A stretch of 64,000 bases of DNA from Laedolimicola ammoniilytica (GCF_025567165.1 NZ_JAOQKC010000001.1:62001-126000), one strand, 5' to 3'; shown: positions 9,007 to 17,450, counted from the stretch's first letter. The notes: generated by a model not told the origin, from the letters alone. Translations and numbers: made by a program.

Positions 9007-9138
9007 AATGGGGGAGCCCCCATCCCGATCGTTGGAACAGGTTTAAGGTCCATGTTCTAACCTTATAAGCATCTTTTTGTTATATTGTTTCCACCAAATA
9101 AAAGATGGATGCCACACATCTAGGTGGAAATTTCCACC
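9007..9138. repeat. Intergenic palindromes between bsh and the ICE
   Basis: The 8923-9145 interval has no gene. It holds a G/C hairpin (ATGGGGG AG CCCCCAT, about 9007-9022) and a perfect 16-nt palindrome GGTGGAAATTTCCACC (9123-9138), whose half TTTCCACC also occurs near 9087. These may be regulatory sites or scars at the insertion hot spot. Confidence 0.5.
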
Positions 9139-9145
9139 GAAGATA

Positions 9146-9183
9146 CAAAAAAGCAGCAATGACTTTTTCAATCATTACTGCTT
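9146..9183 (-). terminator. Rho-independent terminator of the tRNA locus
   Basis: On the minus strand a stem with arms AAGCAGTAATGA and TCATTGCTGCTT is followed by TTTTTTG. It sits 8 nt past the end of the tRNA fragment at 9192-9232, the place expected for the natural terminator of that tRNA gene. Confidence 0.75.
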
Positions 9184-9191
9184 CGAACTGA

Positions 9192-9232
9192 TGTTCCCGG
9201 CGGGAATCGAACCCACAATTACAGCTTAGGAG
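9192..9232 (-). other. 3' fragment of a tRNA-Arg(CCT) gene: probable ICE left attachment site
   Basis: The minus strand reads as the 3' half of a tRNA: anticodon loop CTCCTAA (CCT), 3' anticodon strand GCTGT, a 5-nt variable loop, T-arm with GGTTCGATTCC, and acceptor strand CGGGAAC plus A. The bases upstream of the anticodon loop do not supply the pairing strand ACAGC, so the 5' half is missing. ICEs with tyrosine integrases commonly use a tRNA 3' end as att and leave a 3' copy at one end. The intact tRNA and the integrase would then lie beyond the right edge of the window. Confidence 0.6.
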
Positions 9233-9502
9233 ATGGACCCAGTGCATATATTCCCTATCAACGGGGATAAAGAAAATGCAGTTATATCAAGGCTTTTCTC
9301 CATGTTCTCTATAAACCTTGTACAAGCAAAATCAAGCAAAAACAAAGGATTTTAGCCCCCTATTGTTTGCACTCTGTTTGCAAAGGCGCGAAATTTGGCG
9401 TTAGCCAAAAGTTCAATTCCCGTCGAGACTTAATTATATTCATGGTATCGTGGACATAGTTTACCATACATAGAGGTTCATTACAAGAGGTATAGAGCCA
9501 GT
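9233..9502. other. Left terminal non-coding region of the ICE
   Basis: No gene is supported. Short direct repeats are visible: ATCAAGCAAAA-like near 9330-9345 and TTTGCA twice near 9365-9380. These could be arm-type integrase sites. Near 9411-9430 the plus strand has GTTCAATTCCCGTCGAGA, which resembles a tRNA T-arm end but lacks the rest of a tRNA. Confidence 0.4.
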
Positions 9503-9556
9503 AAAAGTGCCTGTTTTATCTTTTTCAGGAAAGGTAGAGCAGGCACTTTTTTTCAT
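9503..9556 (+). terminator. Terminator or attenuator before parA
   Basis: Arms AAGTGCCTG and CAGGCACTT enclose a 26-nt loop and are followed by seven T residues. It sits about 30 nt ahead of the parA start, so it either ends transcription entering from the left or attenuates the parA leader. Confidence 0.7.
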
Positions 9557-9587
9557 ATCTAAACTTAGAAAGAAATGAGGTGAAATT

Positions 9588-10409
9588 ATGAATACACAGA
9601 TTATTGCCATAGCCAACCAAAAAGGTGGTGTCGGCAAAACAACCACTTGTGCCAATCTTGGAATTGGTCTGGCGCAGTCCGGGAAGAAAGTCCTTCTGAT
9701 TGACGGAGACCCACAGGGAAGCCTGACCATCAGCTTGGGCAATCCTCAGCCTGATAAGCTGCCCTTTACACTGTCAGACGCTATGGGCCGTATTTTGATG
9801 GATGAACCAATTCGTCCCGGCGAGGGTATCCTGCACCACCCTGAGGGCGTAGACCTGATGCCTGCGGACATCCAGCTATCTGGTATGGAGGTATCTCTGG
9901 TAAACGCTATGAGCCGAGAAACCATTCTGCGACAATATCTGGACACGCTGAAGGGGCAATACTCCCATATCCTTATTGATTGCCAGCCCTCCCTGGGTAT
10001 GCTTACGGTCAATGCACTGGCTGCCGCTAATAGGGTTATAATCCCCGTCCAGGCAGAGTATCTTCCAGCTAAAGGTTTGGAGCAGCTTTTGCAAACTATC
10101 AATAAGGTTCGCAGACAAATCAATCCCAAGCTGCAAATTGATGGGATTCTGCTGACGATGGTAGACAGCCGAACCAACTTTGCCAAAGAAATCTCCGCTC
10201 TTCTGCGCGAAACCTATGGCAGTAAGATCAAGGTGTTTACATCAGAAATTCCTCATTCTGTCAGGGCTAAAGAAATCAGTGCTGAAGGAAAAAGCATTTA
10301 TGCCCATGATTCTAATGGCAAAGTGGCTGAGGGCTACAAAAATCTGACGAAGGAGGTATTGAAACTTGAAAAGCAGCGCGAAAAAAATAGAGCTGGCCTC
10401 AGTAGATGA
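9588..10409 (+). CDS. parA: ParA-family partition ATPase
   Basis: 273 residues. It has the deviant Walker A motif QKGGVGKTT (residues 10-18) of ParA/Soj/MinD proteins, a Walker A' region (LLIDGDPQGS) and Walker B (HILIDCQPSLG). ParA with ParB segregates plasmids, and in ICEs helps keep the excised circle. A good ribosome-binding site (GAGG) precedes the ATG. The 3' end overlaps parB by 44 nt. A helix-turn-helix domain is absent, so this is the short Soj-like form. Confidence 0.95.
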   Translation: MNTQIIAIANQKGGVGKTTTCANLGIGLAQSGKKVLLIDGDPQGSLTISLGNPQPDKLPFTLSDAMGRILMDEPIRPGEGILHHPEGVDLMPADIQLSGMEVSLVNAMSRETILRQYLDTLKGQYSHILIDCQPSLGMLTVNALAAANRVIIPVQAEYLPAKGLEQLLQTINKVRRQINPKLQIDGILLTMVDSRTNFAKEISALLRETYGSKIKVFTSEIPHSVRAKEISAEGKSIYAHDSNGKVAEGYKNLTKEVLKLEKQREKNRAGLSR

Positions 10410-11295
10410 CCTGTTTTCTACTGAAGAAAGTCGGCAAGACGAGCAACTGGAAAAAATTCAGGAAATTCCCCTATCTGAACTGCATCCGTTCAAGGATCAC
10501 CCCTTCAAGGTCAAGGATGATGATGCAATGATAGAAACCGCAGACAGCATCAAAAAGTATGGAGTTTTGGTTCCTGCGATTGCCAGACCACTGCCTGATG
10601 GCGGTTATGAGCTGGTAGCCGGTCACAGACGCCGCAGAGCCAGCGAATTGGCCGGAAAAGAAACCATGCCTGTCATTGTGCGCGACTTGGATGACGATGC
10701 TGCCACAATTATTATGGTTGACAGCAATTTGCAGCGAGAAAATCTGCTCCCCAGTGAAAGGGCCTTTGCCTACAAAATGAAGCTGGAAGCCATTAAACAT
10801 CAAGGAGCAAGAACAGACCTGACTTCTGTTCAAGTTGAACAGAAGTTGAGCGCCAGAGACCAGGTGGCAAAAGAAGCCGGTGAACGAAGCGGTATCCAGG
10901 TAATGCGATATGTTCGTTTGACTGAACTGATTCCAGAGCTTTTGGATATGGTGGATGAAAAGAAAATCGCATTTAACCCAGCCTATGAACTCTCTTTTTT
11001 GAAAACGGACGAACAGCAAATGCTGGTGGAAACAATGGACTATGAGCAGGCTACCCCTTCTCTCTCTCAGGCTCAGCGAATGAAAAAGTTCAGCCAGGAA
11101 GGGAAATTGTCAGAAGATGTGATGCTTGCCATCATGTCAGAGGAAAAAAAGGCTGATCTGGATAAAGTGACCTTGAGCAGCGATACCTTGCGAAAGTATT
11201 TCCCCAAAAGCTATACACCGGCCAAAATGCAGGAAACCATTATTAAACTGCTGGAACAATGGCAGAAAAAACGCCAACGAGATCAGGAACGATGA
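10366..11295 (+). CDS. parB: ParB/RepB/Spo0J-family partition protein
   Basis: 309 residues beginning at TTG (10366); AGGAGG lies 9 nt upstream inside parA and no ATG fits as well. The N-terminal ParB/sulfiredoxin fold carries the CTP-binding signature (ELVAGHRRRRASELAG), followed by the helix-turn-helix region (about 150-210, preceded by NLQRENLLPSERAFAYKMK). ParB binds parS and loads onto DNA to drive segregation with ParA. The long overlap with parA ensures a fixed ratio. No parS was recognised. Confidence 0.93.
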   Translation: MKSSAKKIELASVDDLFSTEESRQDEQLEKIQEIPLSELHPFKDHPFKVKDDDAMIETADSIKKYGVLVPAIARPLPDGGYELVAGHRRRRASELAGKETMPVIVRDLDDDAATIIMVDSNLQRENLLPSERAFAYKMKLEAIKHQGARTDLTSVQVEQKLSARDQVAKEAGERSGIQVMRYVRLTELIPELLDMVDEKKIAFNPAYELSFLKTDEQQMLVETMDYEQATPSLSQAQRMKKFSQEGKLSEDVMLAIMSEEKKADLDKVTLSSDTLRKYFPKSYTPAKMQETIIKLLEQWQKKRQRDQER

Positions 11296-11306
11296 AGGGA
11301 GAGCCT

Positions 11307-11579
11307 ATGAAAGATATTGCAGCAAGGGAGCTGAAAGGCCACAACATTCTTGCAGTGGAGCGATTTTGGGACAGCACTTGCTGGATGATTGAGTTTACTG
11401 TCTTGCGCCCTACTGCTTATGGAGAACCTGGTGACGAAATGAGGCTTTTTCTCACAGAGGACGGGTATCAGTCAGCTCTGCAAAGCCAGCAGCGTCGAGA
11501 AATCAAAATTAAGAGATATGCTCATGTTATTGAGGGGCATATCCTCGACTTCAAGCCTAAAAAACACCGTCGTTCATAA
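11307..11579 (+). CDS. Small conserved ICE protein of unknown function
   Basis: 90 residues from ATG 11307 (GGGAGA upstream), 11 nt after parB. I do not recognise a characterised family. The protein is soluble, has a basic C-terminus (KPKKHRRS), and the centre reads like a small beta-rich domain (FWDSTCWMIEFTVLRP). Its position in the par/rep module suggests an accessory role in maintenance, but nothing in the sequence proves it. Confidence 0.6.
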   Translation: MKDIAARELKGHNILAVERFWDSTCWMIEFTVLRPTAYGEPGDEMRLFLTEDGYQSALQSQQRREIKIKRYAHVIEGHILDFKPKKHRRS

Positions 11580-11601
11580 CCGATACAACGAAAGGAAAGG
11601 A

Positions 11602-11796
11602 ATGAATATGTGTACTGTAAGAGAAATCCGAGAAGCTATTCAAGAAGATTGCCGCTCACAGCGTGATATGGAATCCACCGAGATTGACCGTGTTTTTCAA
11701 ACCTTACCATTTTCTCAGGAAAGGGATCTGTTTGATAAACCACCAATGCCAAAACGCCTCTACCGACGCAAGAAAAAAGATACAGACAGACCCTAA
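11602..11796 (+). CDS. Small hypothetical ICE protein
   Basis: 64 residues from ATG 11602 with GGAAAGG upstream. It is highly charged with a basic tail (KRLYRRKKKDTDRP), and the N-terminal half is predicted helical. No domain recognised. It is followed at once by a terminator, making it the last gene of the parA-parB unit. Confidence 0.55.
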   Translation: MNMCTVREIREAIQEDCRSQRDMESTEIDRVFQTLPFSQERDLFDKPPMPKRLYRRKKKDTDRP

Positions 11797-11801
11797 CCGC
11801 T

Positions 11802-11833
11802 GCCACAATTCTTTTATGAATTGCGGCTTTTTT
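11802..11833 (+). terminator. Rho-independent terminator after the par unit
   Basis: Arms GCCACAATTC and GAATTGCGGC with a 6-nt loop are followed by a six-T run (11828-11833). It closes the parA-parB transcript 30 nt before the next gene. Confidence 0.85.
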
Positions 11834-11863
11834 CATACCTGAGAAATGAAAGGAGTGAAGTAA

Positions 11864-12742
11864 ATGGCTGTTTTTCGTGTAGAACGCACTGGCGATTACA
11901 CGGTTATGAGCAATTTTCATCTAAAAGACAAACGACTTTCTTTGAAGGCAAAGGGTCTCTTGTCGCAGATGTTATCTCTGCCTGATGACTGGGATTATAC
12001 GCTGTCAGGACTCAGCTATATCAATCGAGAAAGCAAAGATGCAATCCGCTCTGCTGTCAATGAGCTTGAAACAGCCGGATACATTCGACGCAGACAGACA
12101 ACTGATGCTTCTGGTAAATTCGCAGCCAATGAGTATACCATTTTTGAGCGTCCCATCGAGGGAGAACCGATGTTGGATAAGCCGTTGTCGGAAAACCCGA
12201 TAACGGTAAACCCGTCAGCGGTAAATCCGTTACCGGAAAATCCAACACAATTAAATACTAAGAAATCAAATACCCAAAAACAAAATACTCATGGATCAAA
12301 TACCGATTCCATTCCCTTCCGGGAAACAGCGGCGGTAATACCGCCGGAACGGAAAGGAAGGGATGCGATGTCTGTCACAGAGATAGAAAATTATCGGGAA
12401 TTGATTTTGGAGAATATCGAGTATGATTGTCTGAAGCAGCGTTATCCTCTCTACCTGGATGACCTGAATGAGATCGTAGAGCTGTTGGTAGAAACGGTCT
12501 GTGCCAAACGAAAGACCACCCGGATCTCTGGTGCGGACTTTCCTCATGAAATTGTACGCTCCCGCTTTTTGAAGCTGGACAGCTCTCACATCGAGTTTGT
12601 CATGGACTGTCTGCAAAAGAACACCACCCAGGTACACAACATCAAGCAGTACCTGCTTGCAGTGCTGTTCAACGCTCCTACCACCATGAATAACCACTAC
12701 ACTTCACTGGTAAATCACGATATGCACGCAGGCGGCTGGTAA
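11864..12742 (+). CDS. Replication-initiator-like helix-turn-helix protein (DUF6017 type)
   Basis: 292 residues. The N-terminal 100 residues form a winged-helix domain with the layout of RepA_N/DnaD-type initiators (LSLKAKGLLSQMLSLPDDWDYTLSGLS, then AVNELETAGYIRRR). A low-complexity linker with NP repeats (about 106-127) follows, then a C-terminal domain often labelled DUF6017. The linker is encoded by four 15-bp tandem DNA repeats (12181-12240). In RepA_N plasmids the origin lies inside the initiator gene, so this may be both initiator and origin for the excised ICE. That function is inferred. Confidence 0.75.
   Translation: MAVFRVERTGDYTVMSNFHLKDKRLSLKAKGLLSQMLSLPDDWDYTLSGLSYINRESKDAIRSAVNELETAGYIRRRQTTDASGKFAANEYTIFERPIEGEPMLDKPLSENPITVNPSAVNPLPENPTQLNTKKSNTQKQNTHGSNTDSIPFRETAAVIPPERKGRDAMSVTEIENYRELILENIEYDCLKQRYPLYLDDLNEIVELLVETVCAKRKTTRISGADFPHEIVRSRFLKLDSSHIEFVMDCLQKNTTQVHNIKQYLLAVLFNAPTTMNNHYTSLVNHDMHAGGW
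12181..12240 (+). repeat. Four 15-bp tandem repeats inside the initiator-like gene (candidate iterons)
   Basis: Units 12181-12195, 12196-12210, 12211-12225 and 12226-12240 share the pattern CCG-N5-CGG(A/T)AAA. The units encode the NPxxxNP linker repeats, but the third-position pattern is also conserved, as expected for a protein-binding site. In-gene iterons are known origins in RepA_N replicons. Confidence 0.6.
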
Positions 12743-12778
12743 TCAGCCGCTTTTGTATTACACCAAAGGAGGCACAGC

Positions 12779-13525
12779 ATGAATCAGATTGAAATTTTCA
12801 ATAGTCCAGAGTTTGGAAGCATTCGAATAGTCGAGGAAAATGGGAAATACCTGTTCTGCGGCGCTGATGTTGCAAAATCGCTGGGATACAAAGATACAGT
12901 AAACGCCCTAAAGACACATTGCAGAGAAGATGGGGTGGCGTTTTACCACCTCACCGATAATTTGGGGCGTGAACAGAAAGCTAAATTCATCAGTGAAGGA
13001 AATCTGTATCGTTTGATTGTCCACAGTAAATTGCCATCAGCTGAACGATTTGAGCAATGGGTCTTTGACGAGGTTCTTCCTACCATTCGCAAACATGGGG
13101 CCTATCTCACAAAAGAAAAGCTATGGGAAGTAGCTACTTCACCGGAGGCGCTGCTCAAGCTCTGCTCGGATCTTCTGGCTGAGCGAGAGGAGAATGTATC
13201 TCTGCGCATAGCAAACGCACAGCTGGAGGGTAAAGCCGCTTTCTATGATCTGTTCATTGATTTGGAGCACAGCACCAATCTCAGAACTACTGCCAAAGAG
13301 CTTGATGTACCGGAACGCCGCTTTGTCCGATTTCTTCTGGAAAAGCGTTTTGTGTACCGCACTGCGTCCGGCAATGTACTGCCCTATGCAAAGCCAGCCA
13401 ATGAAGGGCTGTTTTGTGTAAAGGACTACTGCAATCACGGTCATACCGGTTCTTATACGCTGATAACTCCGCAAGGCAAGCTGTATTTTGCCGAACTGAG
13501 AGACAGTATCCTGATGGTGATATGA
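12779..13525 (+). CDS. Antirepressor: BRO-N domain with KilA-C/ANT-like C-terminus
   Basis: 248 residues. The N-terminal BRO-N/Bro domain (about 1-110) has the typical FCGADVAKSLGYKD and VFDEVLPTIRKHGAY signatures. The C-terminal half (about 120-248) resembles the phage antirepressor KilAC region. Such proteins relieve repression of prophages and ICEs or bind DNA directly. It lies between the replication gene and PcfB, so it may control entry into the transfer programme. AAAGGAGG precedes the ATG. Function is assigned by family, not tested here. Confidence 0.82.
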   Translation: MNQIEIFNSPEFGSIRIVEENGKYLFCGADVAKSLGYKDTVNALKTHCREDGVAFYHLTDNLGREQKAKFISEGNLYRLIVHSKLPSAERFEQWVFDEVLPTIRKHGAYLTKEKLWEVATSPEALLKLCSDLLAEREENVSLRIANAQLEGKAAFYDLFIDLEHSTNLRTTAKELDVPERRFVRFLLEKRFVYRTASGNVLPYAKPANEGLFCVKDYCNHGHTGSYTLITPQGKLYFAELRDSILMVI

Positions 13526-13615
13526 TAAATCACTATTTTCTCCGGCGGCTGGTGGTCCCGCCTTAGAAATAAATGCACCACCCCCTGCACATTTTGTGGA
13601 AAGGAGGCGATGAAA

Positions 13616-14116
13616 ATGCAGGAAGAAGTGGAAAACAGGACTTTAACGCTGGTTGTCAGCGGAACAAAGTTCACCGGCAGGCTGCTCAAAGCCGCCATCA
13701 GCAAGTACATGGCCCACTGCAAGGAAAAGAAGCTGCAAAAGCAGAGAAGCCGTGACGCCCCTGTGACACCCCACGGCAAACAGACCGTCAAGCAGCTCAT
13801 TGGTCAGAATCAGGGGATCTCCAATATCGAGATCACAGACCCTTCCATCAAGGAATTTGAGAAGATCGCCCGGAAATATGGTGTGGATTATGCGGTGAAG
13901 AAAGACCGCAGCAGCTCCCCGCCCAAGTACCTGATCTTTTTCAAAGGCCGTGACGCCGATGCGCTGACCGCTGCATTTACCGAGTACACCAGCAAAAAGG
14001 TCAAGAAGGCCGAGAAAACGGAACGCCCGTCTGTGCTGGCAAAACTCAGTCAGTTCAAAGAGATGGTCAAAAATGCCGTGGTGGACCGCACCAAGCGAAA
14101 GGAGCTGGAACGATGA
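13616..14116 (+). CDS. PcfB-family conjugation protein
   Basis: 166 residues. I chose ATG 13616 because AAGGAGG lies 8 nt away; the upstream ATG at 13610 is only 2 nt from it. The protein matches the PcfB/DUF3801 family of Gram-positive conjugative elements (SGTKFTGRLLKAAISKYM near the N-terminus, FEKIARKYGVDYAVKKD in the middle). PcfB-like proteins act near the relaxosome and coupling protein. The stop overlaps the virD4 start (ATGA), so both are made together. Confidence 0.85.
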   Translation: MQEEVENRTLTLVVSGTKFTGRLLKAAISKYMAHCKEKKLQKQRSRDAPVTPHGKQTVKQLIGQNQGISNIEITDPSIKEFEKIARKYGVDYAVKKDRSSSPPKYLIFFKGRDADALTAAFTEYTSKKVKKAEKTERPSVLAKLSQFKEMVKNAVVDRTKRKELER

Positions 14117-15131
14117 AAAAGCAGTTTGACATCAAAAAGCTCGTTTTGCTGAACCTTCCCTATCTCCTGATGGGGCTGTTTGCTACCAACTTCGGGGAGG
14201 CATGGCGACTGGCTCAGGGGGCAAATGCTTCGGAGAAATTCCTTTCCCTGTTTGCTGTCCTGCCTGGGGCGCTGCAAAGTTTCTGGCCCAGCCTGCACCC
14301 GTTGGATCTGCTGGTGGGGCTGTGCTGCGGTGCTGGCCTGCGTCTGGCGGTGTACCTCAAAAGTAAAAACGCCAAGAAGTACCGTCACGGCATGGAGTAT
14401 GGTTCTGCCCGTTGGGGAACCCGTGAGGATATTGCTCCCTACATCGACCCGGTATTCCAGAACAATATCATTCTCACGAAAACCGAAAGCCTGACCATGA
14501 ACAGCCGCCCCAAGGACCCAAAGACCGCCAGAAACAAAAATGTGCTGGTGATCGGCGGCTCCGGTTCCGGTAAGACCCGTTTCTGGCTCAAACCAAATCT
14601 GATGCAGATGCACAGTTCTTATGTGGTCACAGACCCGAAGGGAACCATTTTGGTGGAGTGCGGGAAAATGCTCCAAAGGGGCGCACCCAAACTGGGAAAG
14701 GACGGAAAGCCCATGAAGGATAAGCACGGCAAGGTCATTTATGAGCCGTACCGCATCAAGGTCCTAAATACCATCAACTTCCGAAAATCAATGCACTATA
14801 ACCCTTTCGCCTATATCCATAGCGAAAAGGACATCTTGAAGCTGGTCACAACGCTGATCGCCAATACCAAAGGCGAAGGCAAGGCTGGGGACGATTTCTG
14901 GGTAAAAGCGGAGACGCTGTTGTACTGCGCGCTGATTGGGTATATCCACTATGAGGCTCCGGTGGAGGAGCAGAACTTCTCCACCCTCATTGAGTTCATC
15001 AACGCCATGGAAGTCCGTGAGGATGACGAGGAGTTCAAAAACCCCGTGGATCTGATGTTTGATGCACTGGAAGCCGAGAAGCCAAACCACTTTGCGGTGC
15101 GCCAGTATAAGAAATATAAGCTGGCCGCCGG
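14113..15131 (+). pseudogene. virD4: VirD4/TraG coupling protein, 5' part, interrupted by IME1
   Basis: Encodes the N-terminal membrane region (hydrophobic segments about 11-28 and 49-78) and the first half of the ATPase of a type IV coupling protein, with Walker A IGGSGSGKTR (about 147-156) and the TDPKGT strand. After YKLAAG the ICE sequence stops at base 15131, where IME1 begins. The other half resumes at 23532. No stop codon separates this fragment from the recombinase gene: the frame runs on through 28 codons of IME sequence into it. VirD4 links the relaxosome to the secretion channel and is essential for transfer, so the ICE should be transfer-defective in this state. Confidence 0.92.
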
Positions 15132-15136
15132 TGTTG

Positions 15137-15142
15137 TATGCT
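15137..15142 (+). promoter_or_regulatory. -10 half of the IME1 circle-junction promoter
   Basis: TATGCT lies 5 nt inside the left end. In the integrated state the -35 position falls on virD4 sequence ATATAA, a poor match. In the circle it would face TTGACT of the right end (23516-23521) at exactly 17 nt spacing, driving the recombinase whose ATG is at 15220. Confidence 0.65.
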
Positions 15143-15219
15143 CTAAAAGACTTCTTAATCAAGCGGTTGGGAAGTCTCTTAGAACACACAACCTAAAACC
15201 GAAGGAAGGAGCGCAAGTT

Positions 15220-17106
15220 ATGAGAAAAAATGAGAAAATCACAGCTCTGTACGAACGACTGAGCCGTGATGACTTTGGCAAAGATGATGACCAACAGCGT
15301 GAGAGCAATTCCATTTCCAATCAAAAGGCTATGTTGGAGGAGTTCGCCGCACGGCAGGGCTTTACGAACATTGTCCATTTCACGGACGATGGCATTAGTG
15401 GTACTTGCTTTGACCGTCCCGGATTTTTGGCAATGATGAAAGAGGTTGAAGCCGGGAATGTGGAGTATCTGTGTATCAAGGACATGAGCCGCATGGGTCG
15501 TGACTATCTGAAAGTCGGTCAGATTATGGAAATCCTGCGTCAGCGTGGCGTTCGCCTTATCGCCATCAATGACGGCGTGGACAGTGCCAGAGGGGACGAT
15601 GATTTTACCCCTTTCCGCAACATTATGAACGAGTATTACGCCAGAGACACCAGCCGTAAAATCCGTTCCACTTTCCAGTCCAAAGGCAAGTCCGGCAAGC
15701 ACCTCACAGGCACGGTCATTTACGGCTATCTCTGGAACGAAGCCAGAGACCAATGGTTGGTTGACCCCGAAGCCGCTGATGTGGTCAAGCGCATCTTTGC
15801 CATGACGATTGACGGCTACGGTCCGTATCAGATCGCCAGCAAACTGAAATCGGAAAAGATGCTTATTCCGTCTGCTTACCTTGCCCAACACGGCGAGGGC
15901 GTGAACAAAAACAAGACTTTCAAAGATATGTACGGCTGGGGTTCTTCCACCATCTGCAACATTCTTGAAAAGCGTGAATATCTGGGACACACCATCAATT
16001 TCAAGACCCGAAAGCACTTCAAGGACAAGAAAAGCCATTATGTCCCGGAGGACGAATGGACAATTTTCGAGAATACCCATGAGCCTATCATTGACCAGCA
16101 GACCTTTGACCTTGTGCAGAAAATCCGTGGGAATGTCAGACGCTACCCGGACGGCTGGGGCGAAGCAGCTCCCCTCACAGGCTTGCTTTATTGTGCCGAT
16201 TGCGGCGGCAAGATGTATGTCCACCGTACCAACAACGGCAAGCGTATTTCTCAATATACCTGTTCCCAATACAGCAAAGTCCCAGTTGGAAAGCTCTGCA
16301 CGACACAGCACCGTATCAATGAAGATGTGGTACTGTCCCTTGTCTCTGAAATGCTCAAAGCCATTGCCGAGTATGCCAAGCATGACCGAGCCGAGTTTGT
16401 CCGTGTGGTGCAGGAAGCGCAGTCCAGCCAGCAGACAGCAGAGGTTAAGAAACAGCGGATACGCCTTGCCACAGCAAAGCAGAGAGTTTCCGAGCTGGAA
16501 GTCCTGCTCTGCAAAATCTATGAGGACAACATTTTAGGCAAGCTGTCCGACAGCAGATACGCCACTCTGGACGCTCAATACGAAAAGGAACAGTCCGAGC
16601 TTACCGCTGAAATCTCTGTTCTGGAAAAGGCTGTCAAGAGCTATGAGAAGCACGAAAAGGACGCTGATCGTTTTATCGCTCTGATTGACAAGTATGAGAA
16701 CTTCGACAAGCTGACCATTGCTATGCTCAACGAGTTTATCGAGAAAATCCTTGTGCATGAGCGTGACCGTAAAGGCAGTATACAGACCACACAGGAGGTC
16801 GAGATTTACTTCAATTTTGTTGGGCGATTCGTTCCCCCGGCGTTTGGAGAAGCGGAGCTTACCCCGGAGGAATTAGAAGAAATCCGCAAGCGTGAGGAAC
16901 GCAAGGACAGGCTTCATCAGAACTACTTGAAGCGGAAAGCCAGCGGAGCGCAGAAGCGATACGAGGACAAAATCAAGGGGAGAAAAAAGGCAGAAATCGA
17001 AGCCAAGAAAGCCGCCATTCGTGCGGAGGACATTGCAAAGGGCGTGTTCGTCCCTGTCAGCAGTTTACCGCAGAGAGAGCCGATGAAAGGAGTACAAACA
17101 GCATGA
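15220..17106 (+). CDS. Large serine recombinase of IME1 (TnpX/TndX type)
   Basis: 628 residues from ATG 15220 (GAAGGAAGG upstream). The N-terminal resolvase domain carries catalytic Ser15 (YERLSRDD) and the conserved arginines (CIKDMSRMGRDY). The recombinase domain, a zinc-ribbon (CADCGG with later cysteines) and a long coiled coil (about 410-500) follow, then a charged tail. These enzymes excise and insert elements at a dinucleotide crossover. The frame upstream is open back into virD4, so a VirD4-recombinase fusion could be made by read-through; the ribosome-binding site makes independent initiation more likely. Confidence 0.95.
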   Translation: MRKNEKITALYERLSRDDFGKDDDQQRESNSISNQKAMLEEFAARQGFTNIVHFTDDGISGTCFDRPGFLAMMKEVEAGNVEYLCIKDMSRMGRDYLKVGQIMEILRQRGVRLIAINDGVDSARGDDDFTPFRNIMNEYYARDTSRKIRSTFQSKGKSGKHLTGTVIYGYLWNEARDQWLVDPEAADVVKRIFAMTIDGYGPYQIASKLKSEKMLIPSAYLAQHGEGVNKNKTFKDMYGWGSSTICNILEKREYLGHTINFKTRKHFKDKKSHYVPEDEWTIFENTHEPIIDQQTFDLVQKIRGNVRRYPDGWGEAAPLTGLLYCADCGGKMYVHRTNNGKRISQYTCSQYSKVPVGKLCTTQHRINEDVVLSLVSEMLKAIAEYAKHDRAEFVRVVQEAQSSQQTAEVKKQRIRLATAKQRVSELEVLLCKIYEDNILGKLSDSRYATLDAQYEKEQSELTAEISVLEKAVKSYEKHEKDADRFIALIDKYENFDKLTIAMLNEFIEKILVHERDRKGSIQTTQEVEIYFNFVGRFVPPAFGEAELTPEELEEIRKREERKDRLHQNYLKRKASGAQKRYEDKIKGRKKAEIEAKKAAIRAEDIAKGVFVPVSSLPQREPMKGVQTA

Positions 17107-17447
17107 ATATCACTTACACACAGAACGGTGATTATCTTATCCCGAACATCATTATCCGCAAGACAAAGCCCCTCGGACACTACGGCAGACTCCGCAAGGC
17201 GTATCTGGAAATGCACCGCCCGATACTGTTCAATGAGCTGGTGCTATCCGATAGGCTCTTTGAGCATTGCGCCGAGATTGACGAAGCGGCACAAAACCGA
17301 ATGGAGCTGATCGTGCCGCAACTGGCAAAGCAGTACGGCGTGACCGAAAGGCTGAAAGCCGAAAACCAAATGGAATGGGTGCGGCAGATGAACGCTTGCA
17401 AGGCACAGGCAGAGGAGATTGTGAAAGCGGAATTGATTTATGATTGA
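17103..17447 (+). CDS. tnpV: TnpV-family transposon protein
   Basis: 114 residues. It matches TnpV proteins of Tn4451-type elements: ITYTQNGDYLIPN at the start, LGHYGRLRKAYLEMHRPILFNEL in pieces, and MNACKAQAEEIVKAEL at the end. Its role is not known; it is dispensable in the known Tn4451 relatives as far as I recall. The start overlaps the recombinase stop (ATGA), so they are coupled. A homologue is encoded in an alternative frame inside the large ICE helicase gene (50009-50365). Confidence 0.85.
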   Translation: MNITYTQNGDYLIPNIIIRKTKPLGHYGRLRKAYLEMHRPILFNELVLSDRLFEHCAEIDEAAQNRMELIVPQLAKQYGVTERLKAENQMEWVRQMNACKAQAEEIVKAELIYD

Positions 17448-17450
17448 GTG

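Noticed and set aside
9411..9430. Second tRNA-like T-arm (GTTCAATTCCCGTCGAGA) on the plus strand
   Set aside because: No acceptor, D or anticodon arm can be folded from the bases before it, so it is only mentioned as part of the ICE terminal region.
12181..12240. CRISPR array
   Set aside because: Repeats are 15 bp, directly adjacent without spacers, and inside a coding sequence.
15193..16383. 396-codon open frame on the minus strand
   Set aside because: It is the antisense of the serine recombinase and shows no protein-like domain.
14113..17106. A single natural VirD4-recombinase fusion protein
   Set aside because: The remaining half of VirD4 exists downstream and a good ribosome-binding site precedes the recombinase, so an insertion explains the frame better than a fusion gene.
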